Assembly: GCF_000312005.1 (NCBI RefSeq)
Contig: NZ_HE978588.1
Span: 1,798,705 to 1,833,315 of the forward strand
Source of the DNA: Cellulomonas massiliensis JC225
Lineage (GTDB): Bacteria > Actinomycetota > Actinomycetes > Actinomycetales > Cellulomonadaceae
Reading direction: 5' to 3'
Length of the DNA: 34,611 nucleotides
The notes beneath the pieces were generated by a model that worked only from the letters and a program-made list of their open reading frames with translations, was not told the origin of the DNA and did not search any database. Of the stretch, positions 1 through 7,849 are shown piece after piece (the stretch's first letter is position 1; every line of letters starts with the position of its first letter). The translations under genes were made by a program, and so were the position numbers.

Positions 1-165
1 GCCGCGACGGAGGCGGCGCTGCGGGCGGTCGCCGAGGCGTTCGGCGTGCGCCCGCGCGACGTCGCGCTCGTGTCGGGCCCACGCAGCCGCGACAAGGTCG
101 TCGAGGTCGCGGGACGGCCCGCGGACGAGCTGGCCGAGGTGCTGGAGGCGCTCCTGGACGGCTGA
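1..165 (+). CDS. DUF167 (YggU-like) family protein, C-terminal part
   Basis: The frame is open from the first base and ends in TGA at 163-165, giving 54 residues; the start lies outside the window. The visible part, with TEAALRAVAEAFGV, then VALVSGPRSRDKVVEVAG, then a short acidic helix, fits the conserved end of the DUF167/YggU family: a helix, the strand-turn with SG..SR.K, and a final helix. These are small alpha/beta proteins of about 75-110 residues with no established biochemical role. The next gene begins 146 bases downstream, so co-transcription is not obvious. Recognition rests on the SG-x-x-SR-x-K pattern alone and so is only moderately secure. Confidence 0.7.
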   Translation, partial: AATEAALRAVAEAFGVRPRDVALVSGPRSRDKVVEVAGRPADELAEVLEALLDG

Positions 166-231
166 GCGCCGGGCCGGGGAGCGGCCGAGGCCGCCTCGTC
201 TCCGGCGGTATGCCCGAAACGGGCGAAACCC

Positions 232-250
232 TTGCAGAAAGTTGCTGCAA
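232..250. promoter_or_regulatory. Inverted repeat, probable MalR-type (LacI-family) operator for the amylopullulanase gene
   Basis: TTGCAG (232-237), a 7-base spacer, then CTGCAA (245-250) form a perfect 6-bp inverted repeat 62 bases before the chosen ATG. TTGCAG/CTTGCAG repeats upstream of actinobacterial amylase and maltose genes are known targets of the LacI-family regulator MalR/Reg1. The role here is inferred from motif and position; no regulator gene is nearby and no clear -35/-10 pair was identified. Confidence 0.5.
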
Positions 251-311
251 CTCAGTACCGTCGGCGCATCCGCCCCGCGACGCTGGTGTCCGGGGAGACG
301 AAGGAGTCGAC

Positions 312-3300
312 ATGCCGCACGCCGACGTGCCCGTCCGCCGCCTCACCGCCGCCCTCAGCGCCGCGAGCCTCGTCGCCGTCGGCACGCTGGGCGCCGTCGC
401 CGCCTCCACCGCGCTCGCGCCGCCCGCCTCGGCCGCCGCGACGTCGGTCGCGCTCGTGGGTGACCTGCAGAGCGAGCTGGGGTGCCCGGGCGACTGGCAG
501 CCGGACTGCGCCGCCACGGAGCTGCAGCCGACCGCCACGGCGGGCGTGTTCTCCGCCGAGCTGACGGTGCCGGCGGGCACCTGGCAGTACAAGGTCGCGC
601 TGAACGACGCCTGGAACGAGTCCTACGGCGTCGACGGCAGCGGCGACAACAGCCCGCTCGTGCTCGAGGGCGAGACGACGGTCCGGTTCACCTACGACGA
701 CGCGACGCACCGCAGCTCCCTCGTCCCGCTGGACCTCGCGCAGGGCTACACCGCCGCGGACGACGCCATCGTCGCCGAGCCGGTCCGCGACCCCGGGGCG
801 GGGCAGCAGTTCTACTTCGTCATGACCGACCGGTTCGCCAACGGCGACGCCTCCAACGACCGGGGCGGCCTGACGGGGGACCGCCTGGCCACCGGGTTCG
901 ACCCCACGGACAAGGGCTTCTACCAGGGCGGCGACCTCGCCGGGCTGCGGGACCGCCTGGACTACGTCGAGGGCCTCGGCGCGACCGCGATCTGGCTCAC
1001 CCCGTCGTTCAAGAACCGCCCCGTCCAGGGCACGGGCGCGGACGCCTCGGCGGGCTACCACGGGTACTGGGTCACCGACTTCACGCAGATCGACCCGCAC
1101 CTCGGCACCAACGCCGAGCTCGAGGCGCTGATCGACGACGCGCACGCCCGCGGGATCAAGGTCTACTTCGACATCATCACCAACCACACCGCCGACGTCA
1201 TCGACTACCAGCAGAAGACGTACACGTACGTGGACAAGGCGACGAAGCCGTACCGGGACGCGTCCGGCGCGGCGTTCGACCCGGACGACTACGCCGGGAC
1301 GGACGACTTCCCCGAGCTCGACCCGCAGACGTCGTTCCCGTACACCCCGGTCGTGGCGCCGGCCGACGCGGACGTCAAGGTCCCCGCCTGGCTCAACGAC
1401 GTGACGAAGTACCACAACCGGGGAGACTCGACCTACAGCGGCGAGTCGACGACCTACGGCGACTTCTCCGGGCTCGACGACCTCATGACCGAGGACCCCG
1501 AGGTCGTGGACGGCTTCGTGGACGTGTACGACGCGTGGGTCGACCTCGGCGTCGACGGCTTCCGGATCGACACGGCGAAGCACGTGAACTTCGAGTTCTG
1601 GCAGACCTTCACGAAGGCGGTCGCGCAGCACGCGGCGGCCGCCGGCAACCCCGACTTCTACATGTTCGGCGAGGTCTACGACGCCGAGCCGACCAAGCTG
1701 GCGCCCTACCTGCGCGACTCCGACATGAACGGCGTCCTCGACTTCACGTTCCAGTCGGCCGCCGTCGGCTTCGCCAAGGGCTTCTCGCCCTCCGGGCTGC
1801 GCGCGCTGTACGCCGGCGACGACCGGTACGTGACGCCGACGACCAACGCGAACGGGCTGCCGACGTTCCTCGGCAACCACGACATGGGCCGCGTCGGCTA
1901 CCTGCTCGGCGACGTCTCCCAGAAGGAGGCGCGCTCGGCGCTCGCGCACGACCTCATGTACCTCACGCGCGGCCAGCCGGTCGTCTACTACGGCGACGAG
2001 CAGGGCTTCGCGGGCACGGGCGGCGACAAGGACGCGCGGCAGAGCCTGTTCGCGACGCAGGTGGGCTCGTACGCGAACCAGCCGCTGCTCGACGGCTCGA
2101 CCCTCGGCTCGCAGGACCGCTACGACACCGGCTCGACGCTCTACCGGCACGTCGCCGAGCTCGCGGCGCTGCGCTCGGCGCACCCCGCGCTGACGGACGG
2201 CGCCCAGATCGAGCGCTACGCGTCCGGCTCGGTCTACGCGTTCTCCCGGGTCGACGCCGACGAGCGGGTCGAGCACCTCGTCGCGCTCAACAACGCCACG
2301 TCGTCCACGACGGTGACGATCGACGCGCTGACTCCCGGTGCGACGTTCACGCCGCTGTACGGCTCCGACGACCCGGTCGTCGCGGCTGCGGACGGCTCGG
2401 TCGAGGTCACGGTGCCCGCGCTCGGCGCCGTCGTCCTCGAGGCGGACCGCGAGGTCGCCGCCCCGGCCGAGGCCGGCCCGATCACGCTCGCGTCGCCCTC
2501 CGCAGGGGCGGCCGTGAGCGGCCAGGCCGAGGTCGGGGCGGACGTCGCGAAGGACGTCTGGAGCCAGACGTCGTTCGCGTACCGCGTGGTGGGCGACGAC
2601 GGCTGGACCCCGCTCGGCACGTCGGAGACGACGAGCCCCCGGGTGTTCGCCGACGTGGACGCGCCGAAGGGTGCGCTCGTCGAGTACCGCGCCGTGACGG
2701 TGGACGCGGCGGGCCACCGCTCGGCCGCCTCGACGTTCGCGTCCGTGGGCATCGCCGTGGACGGCGCGGAGGACGAGGGCACCGACCCGGGCGAGGACCT
2801 CGTCGTGTCCGTGCCGGGCTCCCACAACGCCGCGATGGGCTGCCCGGGCGACTGGCAGCCGGACTGCGCGGCGGCGCGCCTCACGAAGCGCCCGGACGGG
2901 GCCTACTCCGGCACGTTCGACCTGCCGAAGGGCTCCTACGAGTACAAGGTCGCGATCGGCGGCTCGTGGGCCGAGAACTACGGGGCGGGCGGCGTCGCCA
3001 ACGGCCCGAACTCGGCCTACACTCTCGCGGCCGACGGCCCGGTGACCTTCTGGTACGACCCGGTGACGCACGTGTTCCAGAACAGCGCCCAGGGGCCGAT
3101 CGTCACGGCGCCCGGCAGCTGGCAGTCGGAGGCGGGGTGCCCGGGCGACTGGCAGCCGGACTGCCTGCGCGGCTGGCTGCAGGACCCCGACGGCGACGGC
3201 GTCTACACGCGCACGGTCGAGGACCTGCCCGAGGGCACGTACGAGGTGAAGGCCGCGCACGGGCTCGGCTGGGCGGAGAACTACGGCGCCGGCGGCGCGC

Positions 3301-6086
3301 CGGGCGGCGCGAACATCACGTTCGCCGCGCCGGGCGGCAAGCCGGTGACGTTCAGCTACGTGCTCGCGACGCACGTGCTCACGGTCGAGGTGACCGACCC
3401 GCCGCTGCCCGGCACGGGCGAGGAGCGCGCGCACTGGGTCGACGCGTCGACCATCGCCTGGCCCGCCGCGTGGGCGCCCGAGCCCGCGGACGCCACGTTC
3501 CGCCTGCACCACGCCGCGGCGGGGGGCATGAAGGTGGTCGACGGTGCCGTCACGGGCGCCGACGGCGCGGTGACGCTCGCCTACCGGGCGTCCGGCCTGA
3601 CCGACGCGCAGCTGCGACGGTTCCCCGCGCTGCGGGGCTCCGTGGCGCTGGCCGTGCCGGCCGGCACCGACGCCCGCACCCTGCTGAGGGGCCAGCTCCT
3701 CGTCACGCAGGAGGCGGGCGGCACGCTCGTCGCCGCGACCGGCGTGCAGGTGCCCGGCGTGCTCGACGACCTGTACGCCAAGGCCGCCGGCAAGCGCGCT
3801 CTCGGGGCGACGTGGCGGTACGGCGCGCCCTCGCTCGCGGTGTGGGCGCCCACCGCGCAGGACGTCGACCTGCTCCTGTGGCGCGGTTCGCGCACCGCGG
3901 AGCCGACCGTGGTGCCGGCGAAGCGCCAGGCGGACGGGAGCTGGACCGTCGACGGCCGCAAGGACTGGAAGGGTGCCGCGTACCGGTGGCGCCTGCAGGT
4001 CTACGCGCCCACGACGGGGAAGGTCGAGACGAACGACGTCACGGACCCGTACTCGGTGGCGCTCACGCTGAACAGCACGCACTCGGTGCTGGTCGACCTC
4101 GCCGACCGCGCCTACCGGCCGTCGGCGTGGGAGCGCGCGAAGCAGCCCGTCGTGAAGCCCGTCGACCAGACGATCTACGAGCTGCACGTGCGTGACTTCT
4201 CGATCTCCGACGCGACCGTCCCGGCGGCGCACCGCGGCACGTACCTGGCCTTCGCCGACCGGTCGAACGGCACGAAGCACCTCGCCGCGCTCGCGAAGGC
4301 CGGGCTCACGACGGTGCACCTGCTGCCGACGTTCGACATCGCGACGATCGAGGAGGACCGCAGCAAGCAGGCGACCCCCGCGTGCGACCTCGCGTCGTAC
4401 CCGGCCGACTCGGACGCGCAGCAGGCGTGCGTGACGGCGGTCGCGGACGCCGACGGGTTCAACTGGGGCTACGACCCGCTGCACTGGACCGCCCCGGAGG
4501 GGTCGTACGCGACCAGGCCGGACGGTGGGGCCCGCGTGGCGGAGTTCCGGACGATGGTGGGCGCGCTGCACGCGACGGGCCTGCAGGTGGTGCTGGACCA
4601 GGTGTTCAACCACACGGCCGCGGCGGGCCAGGACGACAAGTCCGTGCTCGACCGCGTCGTCCCCGGCTACTACCAGCGGCTCGACGCGGCCGGGAACGTC
4701 CAGACGTCCACGTGCTGCCAGAACGTCGCGACCGAGCACCTCATGGCGCAGAAGATGATGGTCGACTCGGTCGTCACGTGGGCGCGCGACTACAAGGTCG
4801 ACGGCTTCCGGTTCGACCTCATGGGCCACCACTCGGTCGCGAACATGAAGGCCGTGCGGTCGGCCCTCGACGCCCTCACGCCGAAGAGGGACGGCGTCGA
4901 CGGGAAGAAGGTCTACCTGTACGGCGAGGGGTGGAACTTCGGCGAGGTGGCCGACGACGCGCTGTTCGAGCAGGCGCGGCAGGGCAACCTCGACGGCACC
5001 GGGATCGGCACGTTCAGCGACCGCCTGAGGGACGCCGTCCGGGGCGGTGGTCCCTTCGACGAGGACCCGCGCATCCAGGGCTTCGGCTCGGGCGGGTACA
5101 CCGACCCGAACGGGGCGGCGGTCAACGGCTCGGAGGCCGACCAGCTGGCACGGGCGAGGCACGACGGCGACCTCGTCCGGCTCGGCCTGGCGGGCAACCT
5201 GGCGGGGTACTCGTTCACGACGAGCGACGGCACGGTGCGGACCGGCGCGCAGATCGACTACAACGGCCAGCCCGCTGGCTACGCCTCGCAGCCGTCGGAG
5301 GTGATCACGTACGTCGACGCGCACGACAACGAGACGCTGTTCGACTCGCTGACGTACAAGCTCCCGACGGACACCCCCATGGCCGACCGGGTCCGGATGA
5401 ACACGGTCAGCCTGGCGACGACCGCGCTCGCGCAGACGCCCTCGTTCTGGCACGCGGGCGCCGACCTGCTGCGCAGCAAGTCGCTCGACCGCAACAGCTA
5501 CAACTCGGGCGACTGGTTCAACGTCCTCGACCTGTCGAAGACGACGAACGGCTTCGGCCGGGGGCTGCCGCCCGCGGCGGACAACTCGTCGAAGTGGCCC
5601 CTGCAGCGCACGCTGCTCGCGGACCCGTCGCTGAAGCCCAGCGCGAAGGACATCGAGACGTCGTCGAAGGCGGCGCTCGACCTGCTGCGGCTGCGGCAGT
5701 CCACCCCGCTGTTCCACCTGGGGTCGGCGCGGCTCGTCCAGGAGCGGGTGTCCTTCCCGAACAGCGGTGCGGACGCCACGCCCGGCGTGGTGGTCATGCG
5801 CATCGACGACCCCGACGGGTGGGACCCGAAGCGCAAGGCCTGGCGCCAGGACGTCGACAAGCACCTCGACGGGCTGCTGGTGGTGATCAACGCCTCCGAC
5901 GAGCCGACCACGCAGACGGTCGCCGGGCTGCGGGGCCACCGCCTCGAGCTGTCGCCCGTGCAGGCGAAAGGCAGCGACCCGGTCGTCCGGCGCACCACCT
6001 GGCAGGCCGGGACCGGCAGGGTGACCGTCCCGGCGCGGACCGTGGCGGTGCTCGTCGAGAGGGACGCCGGGCCGTGGTGGCGCTGA
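312..6086 (+). CDS. pulA: Secreted alpha-amylase/pullulanase fusion (GH13 + X25 modules + GH13 pullulanase)
   Basis: Secreted 1924-residue enzyme predicted to cut both alpha-1,4 and alpha-1,6 bonds of starch, pullulan and glycogen. ATG 312 is chosen because GAAGGAG lies just upstream and a Sec signal peptide follows (cleavage near ASA, residue 41). The frame is open back to ATG 210, but that start would cover the operator-like repeat. Order: X25 module (about 46-130); first GH13 barrel (about 165-705) with nucleophile Asp420 in GFRID, acid Glu454 in FGEVY and Asp524 in NHDMG; beta-rich linker; two more X25 modules (about 830-1020); pullulanase N2 and CBM48 regions (LAVWAPTAQDVDLLLW); second GH13 barrel with FNWGYDP, Asp1502 in GFRFD, Glu1539 in YGEGWNFG and Asp1672 in DAHDNE; and a DUF3372-like C-terminal domain. 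Both catalytic sites look intact. No sortase motif was seen. The downstream protease has its own signals, so this is probably monocistronic. Confidence 0.93.
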   Translation: MPHADVPVRRLTAALSAASLVAVGTLGAVAASTALAPPASAAATSVALVGDLQSELGCPGDWQPDCAATELQPTATAGVFSAELTVPAGTWQYKVALNDAWNESYGVDGSGDNSPLVLEGETTVRFTYDDATHRSSLVPLDLAQGYTAADDAIVAEPVRDPGAGQQFYFVMTDRFANGDASNDRGGLTGDRLATGFDPTDKGFYQGGDLAGLRDRLDYVEGLGATAIWLTPSFKNRPVQGTGADASAGYHGYWVTDFTQIDPHLGTNAELEALIDDAHARGIKVYFDIITNHTADVIDYQQKTYTYVDKATKPYRDASGAAFDPDDYAGTDDFPELDPQTSFPYTPVVAPADADVKVPAWLNDVTKYHNRGDSTYSGESTTYGDFSGLDDLMTEDPEVVDGFVDVYDAWVDLGVDGFRIDTAKHVNFEFWQTFTKAVAQHAAAAGNPDFYMFGEVYDAEPTKLAPYLRDSDMNGVLDFTFQSAAVGFAKGFSPSGLRALYAGDDRYVTPTTNANGLPTFLGNHDMGRVGYLLGDVSQKEARSALAHDLMYLTRGQPVVYYGDEQGFAGTGGDKDARQSLFATQVGSYANQPLLDGSTLGSQDRYDTGSTLYRHVAELAALRSAHPALTDGAQIERYASGSVYAFSRVDADERVEHLVALNNATSSTTVTIDALTPGATFTPLYGSDDPVVAAADGSVEVTVPALGAVVLEADREVAAPAEAGPITLASPSAGAAVSGQAEVGADVAKDVWSQTSFAYRVVGDDGWTPLGTSETTSPRVFADVDAPKGALVEYRAVTVDAAGHRSAASTFASVGIAVDGAEDEGTDPGEDLVVSVPGSHNAAMGCPGDWQPDCAAARLTKRPDGAYSGTFDLPKGSYEYKVAIGGSWAENYGAGGVANGPNSAYTLAADGPVTFWYDPVTHVFQNSAQGPIVTAPGSWQSEAGCPGDWQPDCLRGWLQDPDGDGVYTRTVEDLPEGTYEVKAAHGLGWAENYGAGGAPGGANITFAAPGGKPVTFSYVLATHVLTVEVTDPPLPGTGEERAHWVDASTIAWPAAWAPEPADATFRLHHAAAGGMKVVDGAVTGADGAVTLAYRASGLTDAQLRRFPALRGSVALAVPAGTDARTLLRGQLLVTQEAGGTLVAATGVQVPGVLDDLYAKAAGKRALGATWRYGAPSLAVWAPTAQDVDLLLWRGSRTAEPTVVPAKRQADGSWTVDGRKDWKGAAYRWRLQVYAPTTGKVETNDVTDPYSVALTLNSTHSVLVDLADRAYRPSAWERAKQPVVKPVDQTIYELHVRDFSISDATVPAAHRGTYLAFADRSNGTKHLAALAKAGLTTVHLLPTFDIATIEEDRSKQATPACDLASYPADSDAQQACVTAVADADGFNWGYDPLHWTAPEGSYATRPDGGARVAEFRTMVGALHATGLQVVLDQVFNHTAAAGQDDKSVLDRVVPGYYQRLDAAGNVQTSTCCQNVATEHLMAQKMMVDSVVTWARDYKVDGFRFDLMGHHSVANMKAVRSALDALTPKRDGVDGKKVYLYGEGWNFGEVADDALFEQARQGNLDGTGIGTFSDRLRDAVRGGGPFDEDPRIQGFGSGGYTDPNGAAVNGSEADQLARARHDGDLVRLGLAGNLAGYSFTTSDGTVRTGAQIDYNGQPAGYASQPSEVITYVDAHDNETLFDSLTYKLPTDTPMADRVRMNTVSLATTALAQTPSFWHAGADLLRSKSLDRNSYNSGDWFNVLDLSKTTNGFGRGLPPAADNSSKWPLQRTLLADPSLKPSAKDIETSSKAALDLLRLRQSTPLFHLGSARLVQERVSFPNSGADATPGVVVMRIDDPDGWDPKRKAWRQDVDKHLDGLLVVINASDEPTTQTVAGLRGHRLELSPVQAKGSDPVVRRTTWQAGTGRVTVPARTVAVLVERDAGPWWR

Positions 6087-6107
6087 CGCCCACCACCTGA
6101 GGGCACC

Positions 6108-6154
6108 GCACGGGGGAGGGTTTCGGCCGACGCGCCGAAGCCCTCCCCCCGTGC
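6108..6154 (+). terminator. Hairpin terminator after the amylopullulanase gene
   Basis: Arms of about 19 bases (CACGGGGGAGGG.. and ..CCCTCCCCCCGTG) pair around a short CGACGC loop, starting 22 bases after the stop codon. No T-tract follows, as is usual for actinobacterial terminators. Confidence 0.7.
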
Positions 6155-6219
6155 GCGCCCGGGAAGGTACACCTGCGCGGCCTGCGACGGAAGCCTGTCG
6201 CCGGCCGGTCCGCTGTCGC

Positions 6220-6259
6220 TACCCTCACCAGTCACCGGAGCAATGACAGCAGTCGTTGC
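6220..6259 (+). promoter_or_regulatory. Possible promoter and inverted repeat upstream of the protease gene
   Basis: TACCCT (6220-6225) is a candidate -10 element 55 bases before the ATG; no good -35 was found. It is followed by an imperfect inverted repeat, GCAATGAC (6240-6247) and GTCGTTGC (6252-6259), with one mismatch and a 4-base spacer, overlapping the 8-bp palindrome TTGCGCAA (6256-6263). The position would suit a repressor site, but no regulator can be named. Confidence 0.3.
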
Positions 6260-6280
6260 GCAAGTTCACGGAGAGGTGAC

Positions 6281-7774
6281 ATGCGGACACGGAACTCCAT
6301 CCTCGCCTCCGCCGCCGTCGCGGCGGCGCTCGTCGTCGGCACGGCCGCGACGTCGTGGGGGGCGCGCGACGACGCCGCCGCCCCGGACGTCGACGCACCC
6401 GTCAGCGTCCCCGCCAAGGTGCCGGTCGGGCTGCTCGCGGCCATGACGCGGGACCTCGGCCTCAGCGTCGCCCAGGCGCGCGAGCGCCTGACGTTCCAGG
6501 AGGACGCGACCGACACCCAGCGCCGGCTCGAGCGCCGCCTCGGGGACGCGTTCGCCGGCGCGTGGCTCGAGCCGGACGCCAACGAGCTGCACGTCGCGGT
6601 GACCGACGCGGCCGACGCCGCAGCCGTCCGGGCCGCCGGCGCGACGGCGGTCGTGGTCGAGCACTCGCAGGAGCAGCTCGACGCGTGGAAGGGGGCGCTG
6701 GACCGCTCGCTGCGACCCCTGGGCCGCGCGACGCCGAGCTGGTACGTCGACGTCGAGGCGAACGAGGTCGTCGTCAACGCCCGGGCCGGCGCGGTCGCCG
6801 AGGCGCGCCGGGCGGCCCTCGCCGCCGGGGTCCCCGCCGACGCGCTGCGGGTGGCCGCGTCGGACGAGGCGCCCCGCACGCTCGTCGACGTCATCGGCGG
6901 CAACGCCTACTACATCGGCGGGGCGCGCTGCTCGGTCGGGTTCCCGGTGCAGGGCGGGTTCGTCACCGCGGGGCACTGCGGGCGCACGGGGAGCACGACG
7001 ACGAGCCCTTCGGGCACGTTCGCCGGGTCCAGCTTCCCGGGCAACGACTACGCGTGGGTGCGCGTCGCGTCGGGGAACACGCCGATCGGTGCGGTGAACA
7101 ACTACGCGGGCGGCACCGTCGCCGTCGCGGGCTCGACCGCCGCGGCCGTGGGGGCGTCGGTGTGCCGCTCGGGCTCGACGACGGGCTGGCACTGCGGCTC
7201 GATCCAGGCGCTCAACTCGTCCGTCACCTACGCGGAGGGCACCGTGTCGGGGCTGATCCGGACGAACGTCTGCGCCGAGCCGGGCGACTCCGGCGGCTCG
7301 CTGCTCGCCGGCAACCAGGCGCAGGGCGTGACCTCGGGCGGCTCGGGCAACTGCACCTCGGGCGGCACCACCTACTTCCAGCCGGTGAACGAGGCGCTCT
7401 CGGCGTACGGCCTGACCCTCGTCACCTCGTCGGGAGGCGGCGGCACGACCCCGCCGCCGACCGGCTGCACCGGCTACGCCTCGACGTACTCGGGTTCGCT
7501 CACGTCGGGCGGGACCGCCGTCCAGCCCTCGGGCGGGTACGTGACGCTCACGCGCAGCGGCAGCCTGCGCCTGTGCCTGCAGGGCCCGACGGGCACGGAC
7601 TACGACCTGTACCTGCAGCGGTGGTCCGGCTCCGCCTGGTCGACCGTGGCGTCGGCGACGACGGCGAGCAACCGCGAGACGGTGACGTACTCGGCGTCGA
7701 CCGGCTCCTACCGGTACGTCGTGCGCGCCTACTCCGGCTCGGGCGCGTACACCCTCGGCGCCACGACACCCTGA
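6281..7774 (+). CDS. Secreted serine protease, S1E family (alpha-lytic/cellulomonadin-like) with C-terminal extension
   Basis: Preproprotease of 497 residues. ATG 6281 follows GGAGAGG. A signal peptide (about 1-28) precedes a long pro-region (about 29-201) containing the alpha-lytic-protease prodomain signature SWYVDVEANEVVV, known in the family as an intramolecular folding chaperone. The mature protease probably begins at VDVIGGNAYYIGG (about 202). Catalytic residues are His232 in TAGHCG, Asp256 in GNDYAW and Ser337 in GDSGGS. The mature core closely resembles, from memory, the Cellulomonas bogoriensis protease. After a Gly/Thr/Pro linker (about 387-395) comes a domain of about 100 residues rich in Ser, Thr, Tyr and Gly with two Cys, resembling a bacterial pre-peptidase C-terminal (PPC) domain. 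That domain is often removed during maturation and may assist secretion or substrate binding. A role in scavenging protein nitrogen outside the cell is inferred. Confidence 0.93.
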   Translation: MRTRNSILASAAVAAALVVGTAATSWGARDDAAAPDVDAPVSVPAKVPVGLLAAMTRDLGLSVAQARERLTFQEDATDTQRRLERRLGDAFAGAWLEPDANELHVAVTDAADAAAVRAAGATAVVVEHSQEQLDAWKGALDRSLRPLGRATPSWYVDVEANEVVVNARAGAVAEARRAALAAGVPADALRVAASDEAPRTLVDVIGGNAYYIGGARCSVGFPVQGGFVTAGHCGRTGSTTTSPSGTFAGSSFPGNDYAWVRVASGNTPIGAVNNYAGGTVAVAGSTAAAVGASVCRSGSTTGWHCGSIQALNSSVTYAEGTVSGLIRTNVCAEPGDSGGSLLAGNQAQGVTSGGSGNCTSGGTTYFQPVNEALSAYGLTLVTSSGGGGTTPPPTGCTGYASTYSGSLTSGGTAVQPSGGYVTLTRSGSLRLCLQGPTGTDYDLYLQRWSGSAWSTVASATTASNRETVTYSASTGSYRYVVRAYSGSGAYTLGATTP

Positions 7775-7789
7775 CCTCAGGGCGCGGCG

Positions 7790-7834
7790 GACGACGCAGG
7801 GCCCGTGGAGCAGCTCCACGGGCCCTGCGTCGTC
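7790..7834. terminator. Bidirectional terminator: perfect 21-bp stem with 3-nt loop
   Basis: Bases 7790-7810 and 7814-7834 are exact reverse complements around the loop CAG. The element sits between the convergent protease (stop 7774) and binding-protein (stop 7850) genes, so it can end transcription from both sides. Confidence 0.9.
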
Positions 7835-7849
7835 AGGCGGCCGGGCGGG

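Noticed and set aside
210..311. Upstream ATG (210) as start of the amylopullulanase
   Set aside because: It lacks a ribosome site, would put 34 residues before the signal peptide, and covers the operator-like repeat; ATG 312 has GAAGGAG.
482..4195. Long plus-strand open frame overlapping the amylopullulanase in another frame
   Set aside because: Arg/Gly/Ala-rich low-complexity translation, no recognisable motif, and both GH13 active sites are read from the other frame.
252..5939. A minus-strand open frame of about 1.9 kb codons opposite the amylopullulanase
   Set aside because: It is Arg/Val-rich with no domain, no signal and no ribosome site; it is a by-product of high GC3 in the true gene on the other strand.
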